DNA of 64,000 bases. Source: a virus. Both the position numbers and the translations under genes were made by a program. Below the pieces are notes generated by a model. It worked only from the letters and a program-made list of their open reading frames with translations, did no database searches and was not told the origin of the DNA. Location of the stretch: the IMG/VR virus record IMGVR_UViG_3300045919_000631, positions 1 to 64,000 of that record; one strand, given 5' to 3'. Positions 8,062-16,103 of the stretch are shown here, one piece after another (positions within the stretch are counted from its first letter, which is position 1; each line of letters begins with the position of its first letter).

Positions 8062-8264
8062 TATTGAACGTTGTGTTCATCATTTCTAAGAAAGTTTTCC
8101 ATTGCACTTAATGGTTTAGGTGCGTCATAATCAGGTTCTTCATCCTCGTCTTCAGCTTCGCAATGCTCACCGCATTCACTGCACATATCACCGTGCATTA
8201 CGCGAGCACCGCAGCAATTAGATACACAGCCACCAGAAAAGTAATCAAAATAATCGTCACTCAT
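8061..8264 (-). CDS. small zinc-ribbon acidic protein
   Basis: 67 residues. CVSNCCGARVMHGDMCSEC gives the Cys pairs of a zinc ribbon at about residues 13-31, followed by a strongly acidic stretch. Similar short zinc-ribbon proteins are common in T4-like phages. The start overlaps the stop of the metallophosphoesterase gene by ATGA. Confidence 0.7.
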   Translation of the reverse strand: MSDDYFDYFSGGCVSNCCGARVMHGDMCSECGEHCEAEDEDEEPDYDAPKPLSAMENFLRNDEHNVQ

Positions 8265-8953
8265 GGGTTTTCTCGTTTATGGTCTCTAACATCAAGGTCT
8301 CTGTGGCTCAAAAGTTCAATTACATAAGAAGCAGCAACTGGGCCACCGAAAGATTCGATACCAACATCAAGACGCTTACCAAGACCAGTATCAGGACGAG
8401 TCAATGGGAGATCTCCGTGTGAGTGGCCACAAATATGGATTGAATTATGTCCCATACGCTCATGCGATATGATTGGAAAGTGACAAAGCACGAAAAGCTG
8501 CTTATTGACTTGAACAGTTGCGTACTGATGCAAAAATACGACACGACGATTTGGATTATTGTCTAACTCAAAATCGAGAGGATACACCTCATACTTTAGA
8601 GTACCGTCGTAATCAATAGCTGTTGGGTAATTTCTAAAGAGTGTGTTCTTGTATGCTTGGCCTTGACCACTATTATGATTTCCCCAAAGCAAATAAAGCG
8701 TTTTAAACTTTAAGCGACGAACAAGAGCCCAGAAATCAGCAGCTTCAGCCTTGATAATAAAATCACCAACGTGAAAGACAATACCGTCATCTGGTACGCG
8801 AGTATTCCAAGTTTGAACTAAAGCCTCGTTACAGTCTTTAGCGTTGGAAAACCCTCGAGGTTTCCAGATAAAGTCTTTATCATGACCATAGTGAAGGTCG
8901 CTAACAAAGAAGACTTTTTCGTCAGGATGCTGGATTTTTAGTGGCTTGAACAT
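8261..8953 (-). CDS. calcineurin-like metallophosphoesterase
   Basis: 230 residues. Metal-binding motifs appear in order: SDLHYGH (18-24), HVGDF (about 61-65), WGNHNSG (about 90-96), a central CHFPI segment and ICGHSHGDL (about 173-181). Members hydrolyse phosphomono- or diesters with two metal ions; the substrate is unknown. Unusually for this window it has a good Shine-Dalgarno-like GGAG about 9 nt before the ATG, and a long inverted repeat (8983..9046) instead of a class-1 promoter upstream. Confidence 0.88.
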   Translation of the reverse strand: MFKPLKIQHPDEKVFFVSDLHYGHDKDFIWKPRGFSNAKDCNEALVQTWNTRVPDDGIVFHVGDFIIKAEAADFWALVRRLKFKTLYLLWGNHNSGQGQAYKNTLFRNYPTAIDYDGTLKYEVYPLDFELDNNPNRRVVFLHQYATVQVNKQLFVLCHFPIISHERMGHNSIHICGHSHGDLPLTRPDTGLGKRLDVGIESFGGPVAASYVIELLSHRDLDVRDHKRENP

Positions 8954-8982
8954 TTATTATTTCTCCATCTTTTGTAAGAGGA

Positions 8983-9046
8983 AATGCTAAATGATAATAT
9001 AAACCGAGCCCATCTTTATAGACCCAGCATATATTATCATAGCATT
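8983..9046. repeat. long intergenic inverted repeat (17-bp stem)
   Basis: AATGCT plus ATGATAATATA on the left pair with TATATTATCAT plus AGCATT on the right: 17 bp broken by a single bulged base, around a 28-nt loop. It fills most of the gap between 9062..9613 and the metallophosphoesterase gene. There is no T-tract on the minus strand long enough for a classical terminator; it may be an mRNA processing or stability hairpin, or an operator. Confidence 0.85.
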
Positions 9047-9061
9047 TTACAAAGTAAAGGG

Positions 9062-9613
9062 TCATCCCAAATAAGCTTTAATTACTTCTTCAGCGAAAGC
9101 TTTCCAATCATTGCGATCACTTTCGCGAAGCCATTCCCATCCTATTGGATGCCCCATCGCTTCATATGCAATTTGCGCTACGTGAATATCGTCTTCTTTA
9201 TCAAAGCCAAGCCATCTGATATGAGGGTGATGCGTTACGTTGAGTTTATAATTAGGAGTTGGATCAGAATCTGATACTTCAACCCACGGGCCTTGATTAA
9301 AATACCAACAGAAGTCAGTTGGCAATACTGCCTCTCCGATTTCTAGTTGTCTAAAGCCTTCTGGCATTGATACTCCTAGCTCAGGAGCTGGTTTCTTTGT
9401 TACCTGCTTTTTAACTTTCTTACGAATAAACTTTGTGAGTCCAAGATCTTTATGGAAAGGTGTGCCGATGAGGTGGTCAATTATGAAGGCACCACTCGGA
9501 ACCCATTTTTGGGTCCAGATATTTAACATTAAATCGTTTTCACGAATAGGTTCACCTGTTCTAAGGATGCGCCAGCCGTCAGGAATTGGTGGTAATTTTT
9601 GCTTTGAGTTCAT
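9062..9613 (-). CDS. hypothetical protein with two PxGWRxLxxGE repeats
   Basis: 183 residues. Two related segments, IPDGWRILRTGEPIRENDL (about 10-28) and MPEGFRQLEIGEAVLPTDF (about 85-103), form a repeat seen in many phage hypothetical proteins. The C-terminal part (YEAMGHPIGWEWLRESDRND) resembles another small phage module. Function unknown. The start codon lies 35 nt inside the preceding gene. Confidence 0.65.
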   Translation of the reverse strand: MNSKQKLPPIPDGWRILRTGEPIRENDLMLNIWTQKWVPSGAFIIDHLIGTPFHKDLGLTKFIRKKVKKQVTKKPAPELGVSMPEGFRQLEIGEAVLPTDFCWYFNQGPWVEVSDSDPTPNYKLNVTHHPHIRWLGFDKEDDIHVAQIAYEAMGHPIGWEWLRESDRNDWKAFAEEVIKAYLG

Positions 9614-9800
9614 TTTTTGCTTCGAGTTTAATTATTTTCTCTTTGAATAGCTCTGCTTGTAATGCGAAAAGTGCTGCTTTTACACGAACGATATCATCAG
9701 TATCGAAGACAGTTTCGAGCAGCAGTTTTTTATTGTAATAAATTTTTAAAGTCTTGTGGTTAGTGTCCCAGTATACAGTTTCAAATGTAATGTCGTGCAT
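9579..9800 (-). CDS. small hypothetical protein
   Basis: 73 residues; an N-terminal beta-rich part and a C-terminal charged helix. No family recognised. The start overlaps the stop of 9800..10012 by one base, so translation is probably coupled. Confidence 0.6.
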   Translation of the reverse strand: MHDITFETVYWDTNHKTLKIYYNKKLLLETVFDTDDIVRVKAALFALQAELFKEKIIKLEAKNELKAKITTNS

Positions 9801-10012
9801 TAGCTAATAAGTGCAGAGATTTTCGTATGCACAGCATGTGCGGCTTCGTGCTCTTTATTTAGCTCATCGTTCTTTGCGCCAAGATAGATAATAACTACAT
9901 CATTATCTGCAATTTGCTGCTTATTACGCACCTTGAGGTCTTCAAGATCTTGAATTGTTTTCGTGAACGACGAGAGGATGTCGGTAAGTTTTTTCTTTTT
10001 AAAGAGTGGCAT
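9800..10012 (-). CDS. small coiled-coil protein
   Basis: 70 residues, a basic start (MPLFKKKKLTD) then a predicted amphipathic helix rich in Lys, Asp, Asn and Glu. No known function. First gene of a three-gene unit behind a class-1 promoter 8 nt from its ATG. Confidence 0.65.
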   Translation of the reverse strand: MPLFKKKKLTDILSSFTKTIQDLEDLKVRNKQQIADNDVVIIYLGAKNDELNKEHEAAHAVHTKISALIS

Positions 10013-10020
10013 AGATTTAT

Positions 10021-10036
10021 ATTTTACGGAAGTTCC
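10021..10036 (-). promoter_or_regulatory. class-1 phage promoter (GGAAC-N5-TAAAAT)
   Basis: The -10 box is 8 nt before the ATG at 10012; the GGAAC box reaches the stop codon of the bilin reductase gene. Confidence 0.78.
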
Positions 10037-10704
10037 TATTGAGAAAGTTCTGGAAACAAGTAACGATTAATGTAGATGTTAACCATGTCTTCAGGATAAC
10101 CACATCCCATTAAAAATCGCTTTGTATAAACGTTTTCTTTTTGATTTTTGCAGTAATAGTTATGTTCTGGTATGAAGCTCGAATTGACTACAGTTTTGCC
10201 AACATTTGCTAGATAATAATCCATGCTTTTACAAGCAACATCAATAATCTTATTGAGCTCATCATCTGAACTAACATTACCAGCAGCAATCATAAAAGGA
10301 GAAAATATTCTCTTTCCCCAATCTGGCAATTCCCTATCTTTCTTCCACGTGAGAGGTTTTACTGTCTCTTCAAACCACTTCATCATAAAATGGTCTTTAT
10401 CGCCAGTAATCGAAAAATCGTGAAAGATGCCAGTAATTTTATTGGCGCCAGCCATCAAATCAAATCCATATATTGGAGATGCGTCATCAGTCTTTGGAAA
10501 GATTGTAATATGCATTATCCACATCTTTTTGGATTCACGCACATCCAATACTTGAATATGTGCGCGCCTATACGTATCTGATTTCCAAACTTTATTAAAC
10601 CAATTGAAGGCTTCTAATTGCCGCTCTTCAATTGGTTTACCTGATTTATCTAGCTTAGCAGTTAACTCATCTGCTAAGCTTTGCATTCTGTCAAAAATTG
10701 TCAC
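10036..10704 (-). CDS. ferredoxin-dependent bilin reductase (PebS/PcyA/PcyX-like)
   Basis: 222 residues, typical for the family. The central core MHITIFP (64-70), SPIYGFDLMAGANKITGIFHDFS (76-98; conserved Asp at 82) and the C-terminal NVYTKRFLMGCGYPEDMV followed by LFPE match ferredoxin-dependent bilin reductases. These reduce biliverdin IX-alpha to phycobilins using reduced ferredoxin. The gene overlaps the heme oxygenase gene by ATGA, giving a two-step heme to biliverdin to bilin pathway like that of cyanophages and of metagenomic phages with PcyX. The exact product (phycoerythrobilin or phycocyanobilin) cannot be told. Confidence 0.85.
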   Translation of the reverse strand: MTIFDRMQSLADELTAKLDKSGKPIEERQLEAFNWFNKVWKSDTYRRAHIQVLDVRESKKMWIMHITIFPKTDDASPIYGFDLMAGANKITGIFHDFSITGDKDHFMMKWFEETVKPLTWKKDRELPDWGKRIFSPFMIAAGNVSSDDELNKIIDVACKSMDYYLANVGKTVVNSSFIPEHNYYCKNQKENVYTKRFLMGCGYPEDMVNIYINRYLFPELSQ

Positions 10705-11237
10705 GCAATTCGCGCAATAATTTGCGTGTTATAATAAAATGCATCTTTCGCCTCTCCAGCTAATTCAGGCACAGCAAGCTCTCTCATTTTTTGACGAAGA
10801 ACTGGAAGATTATCAAATTCATACCAGAGGCCTGCACCTGGGACTAAAGATTTTAGCATTTGGCCTCCAAACATATCTCCAGCATATCGTACGTAAAAAT
10901 GTGCTTTAATTTTATTAACATCAGTGAGCTCAATAAGATAATTGTAATAATCAATTGTCTCCCAATAAATTTTCGCGGGTGTGCCAACTTTTGCGTTAAT
11001 CTCAGCGAGATCTTTTCTAATGTTTGGAAGGCGTGCAATTCCTGAAAAGTCTGTAAGAATGCCCGCTTTTTCAGCAATAGGCTCAAGCGCTGCATAGACA
11101 AGTGTCATCTGCGTAATATACGCTTGAATTTCTTTTTCTGTCGCTGCTTTAGCAAAAAGCAGCCGCATGAACGGAGTGTTCTCTGCGGCTGCGTGTTCTG
11201 TAGCTGTTAATTCTCTTAAAGATAGTGTATTTGACAT
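10701..11237 (-). CDS. heme oxygenase
   Basis: 178 residues. The proximal-helix His is at about 15 (TATEHAAAENTPFMRLL) and the Gly-rich distal helix is HFYVRYAGDMFGGQML (about 125-140), both hallmarks of HO-1-type enzymes. It opens heme to biliverdin, CO and iron. Shorter than plant and bacterial HOs (about 210-240). The downstream bilin reductase is coupled by ATGA, so biliverdin is probably passed on. Phage-borne copies are auxiliary metabolic genes. Confidence 0.88.
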   Translation of the reverse strand: MSNTLSLRELTATEHAAAENTPFMRLLFAKAATEKEIQAYITQMTLVYAALEPIAEKAGILTDFSGIARLPNIRKDLAEINAKVGTPAKIYWETIDYYNYLIELTDVNKIKAHFYVRYAGDMFGGQMLKSLVPGAGLWYEFDNLPVLRQKMRELAVPELAGEAKDAFYYNTQIIARIA

Positions 11238-11275
11238 ACACTAATTTTAAAGTCTAACTATCAGAAATCAATGAT

Positions 11276-11971
11276 TTAAAGAATACCTTCTTTGATGAGT
11301 CGGTCCATGAGTTTCACGCCAGGGACATTGAAGGAACGGAGCACCTCAATTGCACATTTAATAAGGTCATCTGTATATTCACGACCGGTGTTAGTATCAT
11401 TAATGCAATCAAGAATATCTGAATAGTGATTTCTATCAATGATAGCAATGGCAAGTTCGTTTTCCTCAAGTGACTTAGAGTTCATCTCTTTAAGAACTCG
11501 TGTCAAAGCAGAAATTACCTCATATCGGTTGATGATTATGGATGTCAAAAATGGAGAGAAATCAACATTAGCGTCGATATCAATCCCGCGAAACACTCTA
11601 GGCAAAAGTGTTGAAATCAGTTGCGTGTTAAGCCGAGCTTGGAAACGACTCCCTCTAACGAGGCCGGCGCTTCCAAGCTGAGCCACTGCAATGCGACGAA
11701 GACCTTTAGCGCGATCCTTCTCATCTTTAAACGGTGCGCCATCATTGACTGTAATTTTAAAATCTCGGACACAATTAGCAACACACTTCGGTTGGTCATT
11801 GTGAGGATATCCTAGCGCATAAGCGACTGCGGATTCAACGCACATTTCACCCGGCACTGGTTCTCCTTCAGTGTCTGCAACAAGGCCTGCATCCACGACT
11901 TCAACAACATGGCGAGCTTGAGCCAACGTAATTGGCGCAAACGAATTTTTCTTTAGTTTTTTAGTTGGCAT
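11276..11971 (-). CDS. hypothetical protein
   Basis: 231 residues, no family recognised. It has a Lys-rich start, a Cys-containing stretch (CVESAVAYALGYPHNDQPKC, about 44-63) and a helical C-terminal half. A class-1 promoter lies 8 nt from the ATG. No terminator was seen between it and the heme oxygenase start 38 nt downstream, so HO and the bilin reductase may be co-transcribed with it. Confidence 0.65.
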   Translation of the reverse strand: MPTKKLKKNSFAPITLAQARHVVEVVDAGLVADTEGEPVPGEMCVESAVAYALGYPHNDQPKCVANCVRDFKITVNDGAPFKDEKDRAKGLRRIAVAQLGSAGLVRGSRFQARLNTQLISTLLPRVFRGIDIDANVDFSPFLTSIIINRYEVISALTRVLKEMNSKSLEENELAIAIIDRNHYSDILDCINDTNTGREYTDDLIKCAIEVLRSFNVPGVKLMDRLIKEGIL

Positions 11972-11979
11972 ACTATTTT

Positions 11980-11995
11980 ATTTTATAGTTTTTCC
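11980..11995 (-). promoter_or_regulatory. class-1 phage promoter (GGAAA-N5-TAAAAT)
   Basis: 8 nt before the ATG at 11971; probably also drives heme oxygenase and bilin reductase. Confidence 0.75.
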
Positions 11996-12018
11996 CTTAG
12001 TCAATAAGTTAGCTAAAT

Positions 12019-12095
12019 TGGTACCATCGGAGGGGCTCGAACCCTCGACCCTCGGTTTAGAAAACCGATGCTCTGTCCGGCTGAGCTACAATGGT
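12019..12095 (-). tRNA. tRNA-Arg(TCT)
   Basis: 77 nt with encoded CCA. Loop TTTCTAA in a perfect TCGGT/ACCGA stem; seven paired acceptor positions including one G-T. Confidence 0.93.
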
Positions 12096-12104
12096 ATAAA
12101 ATTT

Positions 12105-12485
12105 TTAATCAATCTCTCCTTTTTCTTCGATTTCTTCCTCATCCTCTTCGTCGAGTTCTCCAATCCGTTCCAAAGCAAAATCAATTACACCAGAACCTGT
12201 CCCAAACCCATACTCGCCACATTCAAACAATTTCTTCAGTGTTGCTGCCTCTTCGTCAGAAAGTTCTTTGACTTTAAATGAACGAAGCCAATCATTATAG
12301 CCACAAAAAATTATTTGCTCGTTAGTACCAAAATACACTTCTTGTTCTGTATCTCCAACTTTTTCAAAGTACTTTGCGGTAATTTTCTTAATTTCTTCCC
12401 ATTCATCAGCTTCTACAACGTGAAAAAAATCGAGGTCAAACTCATCAGCGTAATTTGTATTTCCAATAATTAGAACTTTAGACAT
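12105..12485 (-). CDS. hypothetical acidic-tail protein
   Basis: 126 residues; a compact N-terminal domain beginning MSKVLIIGNTNYADEF and a run of about 15 acidic residues near the C-terminus. No family recognised. A class-1 promoter sits 5 nt before the ATG, and the stop lies 9 nt before tRNA-Arg, which may be co-transcribed. Confidence 0.65.
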   Translation of the reverse strand: MSKVLIIGNTNYADEFDLDFFHVVEADEWEEIKKITAKYFEKVGDTEQEVYFGTNEQIIFCGYNDWLRSFKVKELSDEEAATLKKLFECGEYGFGTGSGVIDFALERIGELDEEDEEEIEEKGEID

Positions 12486-12490
12486 ACCAG

Positions 12491-12506
12491 ATTGTATGGA
12501 AGTTCC
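12491..12506 (-). promoter_or_regulatory. class-1 phage promoter (GGAAC-N5-TACAAT)
   Basis: 5 nt before the ATG at 12485. Confidence 0.75.
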
Positions 12507-12515
12507 CGCAGGGGA

Positions 12516-12543
12516 AAGGCTCCCATATTTCTATGAGAGCCTT
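12516..12543 (-). terminator. hairpin below the outer-membrane protein gene
   Basis: AAGGCTC/GAGCCTT 7-bp stem with inner CATA/TATG pairing around GAAA on the minus strand. Only three T residues follow, so it may be a weak terminator or a 3'-stabilising hairpin. Confidence 0.55.
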
Positions 12544-12577
12544 CATTCGTAGTCCGGAGACAACGCGTGACAGTAAA

Positions 12578-13297
12578 TTAGAACTTCAAGCTATAACCGC
12601 CGCTATAACCTGTGATTTGTCCATTGTTGTTAGTAAAGCCATTGCGATGAACAAAGACACCTGCTCCGAGATCACCATGCTTGGTTACATATCCAACACC
12701 AAGACCACCAGTATAATAGCGCTTTGCGTTCTTATATGCAGCAACTGTGAAGGAGCCAGGATCGTTGAAACCGACGCCAAAGCTTGGGACTACCTTGAAG
12801 CCCTTATAGACAGGGATCCGAACTTTAGTGGTGCCTTCATAATTGACTGAATGATTTTTCGTGTCAAAACGTGCTGTCAGATCAAGAGGAATGATCGTTG
12901 AGTTACCGCTCACTCTGATAAACGGCACTGTATTGTTCTTGAAACCATCAAATGCAGCTGTTCGGCTCACATTCTTGTAAGTTGCTCCAAGCTCTAAATC
13001 AGCAATAGTCGCTACGAATTTGTAGCTTGCTGTGACATCAACTCGCTTGAAAAGGCCAGCCTTAACGGTGGTCTTATTCAAATTAGCTGTATCAATATTG
13101 CTGTAGGTCTCGACACCGACACCAACACCGTAAAGGCTTGTTGATGCGCCTGCTGTCGCAACATTTGTTTCTGTCACAACACCTTGCTCAAGAAGCTTCG
13201 ATGTATATCCAACGTTGGCAGTCACATCGAAGGGAACTCCTGCGAATGCAATGCCGGCTGTAAGCACAAGAAGTGCAATTAGTTTAGTTTTATTCAT
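12578..13297 (-). CDS. phage-encoded outer-membrane beta-barrel protein
   Basis: 239 residues. A signal peptide (basic start, hydrophobic LIALLVLTAGIAFA, cleavage near residue 19) is followed by alternating polar/aromatic beta strands. The protein ends YSGGYSLKF; a C-terminal aromatic is the usual BAM recognition signal. It should be exported and folded into the host outer membrane. Candidate roles are receptor masking (superinfection exclusion) or nutrient uptake; neither is shown. It has its own class-1 promoter 8 nt before the ATG. Confidence 0.8.
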   Translation of the reverse strand: MNKTKLIALLVLTAGIAFAGVPFDVTANVGYTSKLLEQGVVTETNVATAGASTSLYGVGVGVETYSNIDTANLNKTTVKAGLFKRVDVTASYKFVATIADLELGATYKNVSRTAAFDGFKNNTVPFIRVSGNSTIIPLDLTARFDTKNHSVNYEGTTKVRIPVYKGFKVVPSFGVGFNDPGSFTVAAYKNAKRYYTGGLGVGYVTKHGDLGAGVFVHRNGFTNNNGQITGYSGGYSLKF

Positions 13298-13305
13298 ACA
13301 GTCTT

Positions 13306-13321
13306 ATTTAATCACTGTTCC
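13306..13321 (-). promoter_or_regulatory. class-1 phage promoter (GGAAC-N5-TTAAAT)
   Basis: 8 nt before the ATG at 13297. Confidence 0.7.
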
Positions 13322-13352
13322 CAACTGCATCAACTTTCAAAGTGGTGAAAAT

Positions 13353-13438
13353 TGGTACGCAAGGAGAGATTCGAACTCTCAAGGACATTTGATCCTAAGT
13401 CAAATGGTTCTACCAGTTTCCCTTTCGTCCACTTGCGC
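13353..13438 (-). tRNA. tRNA-Leu(TAG)
   Basis: 86 nt with a long variable region and CCA; loop CTTAGGA in a TTTGA/TCAAA stem. Its 5' part is also the 3' end of the HNH gene. Confidence 0.92.
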
Positions 13439-14059
13439 AAGTAAAAGTTTATCTATTCGTTTGTAATAACTGCCATAATTGCTTGGTATTTTTAATTCTC
13501 TTAAAGTGTCTTGCATATTAAAGTTGTTTTTCTTGTACGTGTGGATTAGATCTTCATCGGATACTCGAAGTTTACAATTTTTTTGCTTTTTGCGGCGGTA
13601 TGTTGGTGTTTGAGCATGGCAATTCGGGCATAATCGTCTCAAGTTTTTAATTCTGTTGTCAGATCTAATTCCATTTATATGGTCAGTTTCCAGCGGAATT
13701 GGAAAATCGTTCCAAGCTGATAACCCGCAACCACCGCACTGATCAGGCCAGTGAAGCACTTCTGTTAAATGACGCTTAATAACACTGCCACCAATATTAG
13801 AATTTGCTGTGAATACGGTTGGATCAGCATATTGTGAGTATTTACCGGGCTTGATTAAGGCTGTTACTCCTTTATGCTGTGGATTGCCAGCATAATTAAT
13901 GCCAAGCTCAGCATTATATTTCATCCATGTTCCATGTGATATGCCTAGCTTTCTTTTAATTTCAAAATTAGAGATTGTATTGTTTGACTCTTCAATCCAT
14001 CTAATAATTTCAGCTTTTCTGGCGGATATCTTTAATCTTTTTCCTTCTCTGGTAGTCAT
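13400..14059 (-). CDS. HNH homing-type endonuclease
   Basis: 219 residues. The N-terminal part looks like a helix-turn-helix (ISNFEIKRKLGISHGTWMKY). The HNH domain has CGGCGL (about 107), the LETDHINGI segment (about 124) and CPNCH (about 144), giving the Cys4 zinc and His-Asn-His core. It makes a nick or double-strand break; genes of this kind usually spread by homing. The last 39 nt overlap tRNA-Leu(TAG), and the stop TAG is part of the tRNA D arm. Confidence 0.88.
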   Translation of the reverse strand: MTTREGKRLKISARKAEIIRWIEESNNTISNFEIKRKLGISHGTWMKYNAELGINYAGNPQHKGVTALIKPGKYSQYADPTVFTANSNIGGSVIKRHLTEVLHWPDQCGGCGLSAWNDFPIPLETDHINGIRSDNRIKNLRRLCPNCHAQTPTYRRKKQKNCKLRVSDEDLIHTYKKNNFNMQDTLRELKIPSNYGSYYKRIDKLLLAQVDERETGRTI

Positions 14060-14101
14060 AGCTCATATATTTATATCACGACTACCGTTACACCATACGC
14101 C

Positions 14102-14380
14102 CTAAAAAATACTGTTCTTATTGGAGATCTTGTATTCAATAATAGTCCCAGTCGTGTTAATCGTCAGAGTTTCGCCTTTTAATAAAGATTGAATTGCATC
14201 TCCTTGCGTTAAATTCAAATAACTCCAGCATGTTGGAGGATTCGCTTTTAAGTATCTAAGACTTAGTAAAAACTCTAACGCTCCGGTGCATGGAAATGTT
14301 GTCTTGCAAATAACACTGAGATTATTTTCTATATCTTCTTCTATCGCATCAATCCCGTTCAAAAAATCAGCATCGTTCAT
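14102..14380 (-). CDS. hypothetical protein with ADFLNGIDAIEED leader
   Basis: 92 residues, no family recognised. The N-terminus MNDADFLNGIDAIEEDIEN matches the leaders of 14383..14652 and 20656..20904 and residues 13-30 of 490..837. The body differs. Third or fourth gene of the operon from 16078. Confidence 0.65.
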   Translation of the reverse strand: MNDADFLNGIDAIEEDIENNLSVICKTTFPCTGALEFLLSLRYLKANPPTCWSYLNLTQGDAIQSLLKGETLTINTTGTIIEYKISNKNSIF

Positions 14381-14382
14381 AA

Positions 14383-14652
14383 TTAGAATCTTTTGTATCG
14401 TATAATTTTAAGACCTTCAATTTTTCTGCCTATATGATCTAATTGCATATCAATTGTGACTGTCTCTCCTCGGAGGAGTGCTTCTCGTCTTCTATCAATA
14501 TCAAAGGTTGGCCAACATCTAATCATATCGCCAAGCAAAAAAAGTTCAATATGATGCACTTGATTATCATCATAAATCAGCTCTTGAGTAATTAGCAATT
14601 TGTCGTTGATTTCTTTTTCAAGAGCATCAACCCCAGCTAAGAAATCGTTCAT
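14383..14652 (-). CDS. hypothetical protein with NDFLAGVDALEKE leader
   Basis: 89 residues. It shares the N-terminal motif and some layout with its neighbour at 14102..14380, suggesting ancient tandem duplication. The start overlaps the stop of 14649..15842 by ATGA. Confidence 0.65.
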   Translation of the reverse strand: MNDFLAGVDALEKEINDKLLITQELIYDDNQVHHIELFLLGDMIRCWPTFDIDRRREALLRGETVTIDMQLDHIGRKIEGLKIIRYKRF

Positions 14653-15842
14653 CCTTTTGAATTAGCAAAATCTCCAGGACCATCTTCTTCATCTTCAGAA
14701 GAGTCTTTAAACTTATCTTCTGATGCATCGTTGTATGCATCCCATTGAGCTTGAGCTTGGCTAATTAAGCTCTTGAAAAGATTAGCAGATTGATTATTAT
14801 TCTGCATGGCAAGCTTAATTGTTGCAGCGTCTTGTTGAAGAAGTAGCTTATAAACAAGAGGCAACAGCTTCATATCTTTTTGCGGGACATGCGTTGCTAG
14901 ATTTGTGTATAGAGCTGGACCACTCATAATATCAGTAACTTCATCATCAACAGTCTCTTTATCGAGATTTGACTGAGAAGTGACATCCATTGAGAGATAA
15001 TCGTAAAGACCTTTTACAATTTCATGAACAAGATATGGGAAGAATGGAGCTTTTGCATTGATGACATATCCATTTCCTTCAGGCTCAACTTCTTCAGAGC
15101 CCATTGCCATATCATTGAGCATTTCTTTTGGAATTTGTTGATGTGGCGTTGCATAGTATACTGCTTGAACAATGACAGCTAAAGCACCATAAGCTTTTGT
15201 AAGCTCAGGAGAAATGTGGTCGAGTTGATCGCTAATCAGCTGAAAGAGATAAAGCTTATTAACAGCGTTGCCTTGTGTAATTAAATTTGCAAATTGTCTC
15301 TTCAATGAAGATTCATCAACATCAGCTAATACATCAGCAAGCTCTAAATTAATTTTTTCAGCCTCTGTCAAATCATCAGGGCCTTGAGGTTGCTCTTCGG
15401 CAAGCTCTTTTTCTTGTTCAGTGATTGCATTATCGAGATTTGCAGCTGTTAATTGTGCATCAATTCGAATTGCACCTTTATCAATTAACTCTTTAAACAT
15501 CGCAAACTCAGGCAAATCTAAGACAACTTGCACAGCCAAGTGTTCAAGCTGCTCTTCATGGCCTTGTTGCAATTGTCCAGCTTTACGAATCGCTCCCATC
15601 ACTGTTTGAAGCAGCTGTGGTAATTGAATTTGACTTGCTGGCTTACCGAGATAGTGCTCAAGACGCTGAACCGTTTTCTTATAGCTTTCACTCGTTACGA
15701 GCTCCAGATAGCGCTGACCATTTGGTCCAGGCTCTGGCATAATTTCTTCAACAGGAAGCGGCTTTTTATAAAGAGCTTGCTTACTCTTATGAAAGAGGTT
15801 TGGAGCACCGCTTGTATCGATTGCTTCTTTAAAAGTTTTCAT
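14649..15842 (-). CDS. large hypothetical phage protein
   Basis: 397 residues. The N-terminus MKTFKEAIDTS resembles the T4 capsid-targeting peptide (MKTYQEFIAE-like). The rest is mostly helical with an acidic, Gln-rich middle and an Asp/Glu/Ser-rich C-terminus. No catalytic motif recognised. It is coupled by ATGA at both ends (15839 and 14649). An internal head or scaffold-type role is possible but unproven. Confidence 0.65.
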   Translation of the reverse strand: MKTFKEAIDTSGAPNLFHKSKQALYKKPLPVEEIMPEPGPNGQRYLELVTSESYKKTVQRLEHYLGKPASQIQLPQLLQTVMGAIRKAGQLQQGHEEQLEHLAVQVVLDLPEFAMFKELIDKGAIRIDAQLTAANLDNAITEQEKELAEEQPQGPDDLTEAEKINLELADVLADVDESSLKRQFANLITQGNAVNKLYLFQLISDQLDHISPELTKAYGALAVIVQAVYYATPHQQIPKEMLNDMAMGSEEVEPEGNGYVINAKAPFFPYLVHEIVKGLYDYLSMDVTSQSNLDKETVDDEVTDIMSGPALYTNLATHVPQKDMKLLPLVYKLLLQQDAATIKLAMQNNNQSANLFKSLISQAQAQWDAYNDASEDKFKDSSEDEEDGPGDFANSKG

Positions 15843-16078
15843 TTAGCCAAATTGCGGCGTTTTGCTTTGAAGAGGGTTACATCCTTTTCTTCATCCTCAC
15901 TCTTTGCAAGAGCTTTGGGGCGAGGTGTTATACCTGGCTTTGTGGGCTGCAACGGATGTGGTGTTGCTGGTCGCGTTCCTGGCGTTGCAGGCGTGCGCAC
16001 TGGTGTCTTTACAGGAGGTGGTAGTGTTTGAGGCATTTCTTTTAGAAGATTCTTGACAATGCTATCGTAGGTAAACAT
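15839..16078 (-). CDS. small proline-rich protein
   Basis: 79 residues. A short amphipathic start (MFTYDSIVKNLLKEMP) leads into a Pro/Thr-rich linker (about 17-58) and a charged C-terminus. Both promoter classes lie upstream: a late-type box ends 5 nt before the ATG, and a class-1 site lies 25 nt away. The operon could therefore be active early and late. Confidence 0.65.
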   Translation of the reverse strand: MFTYDSIVKNLLKEMPQTLPPPVKTPVRTPATPGTRPATPHPLQPTKPGITPRPKALAKSEDEEKDVTLFKAKRRNLAK

Positions 16079-16083
16079 TAAAA

Positions 16084-16091
16084 TATTTAAT
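16084..16091 (-). promoter_or_regulatory. late-type promoter box ATTAAATA
   Basis: Minus strand, exactly 5 nt before the ATG at 16078. Confidence 0.65.
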
Positions 16092-16103
16092 GCTATTTAG
16101 CCA

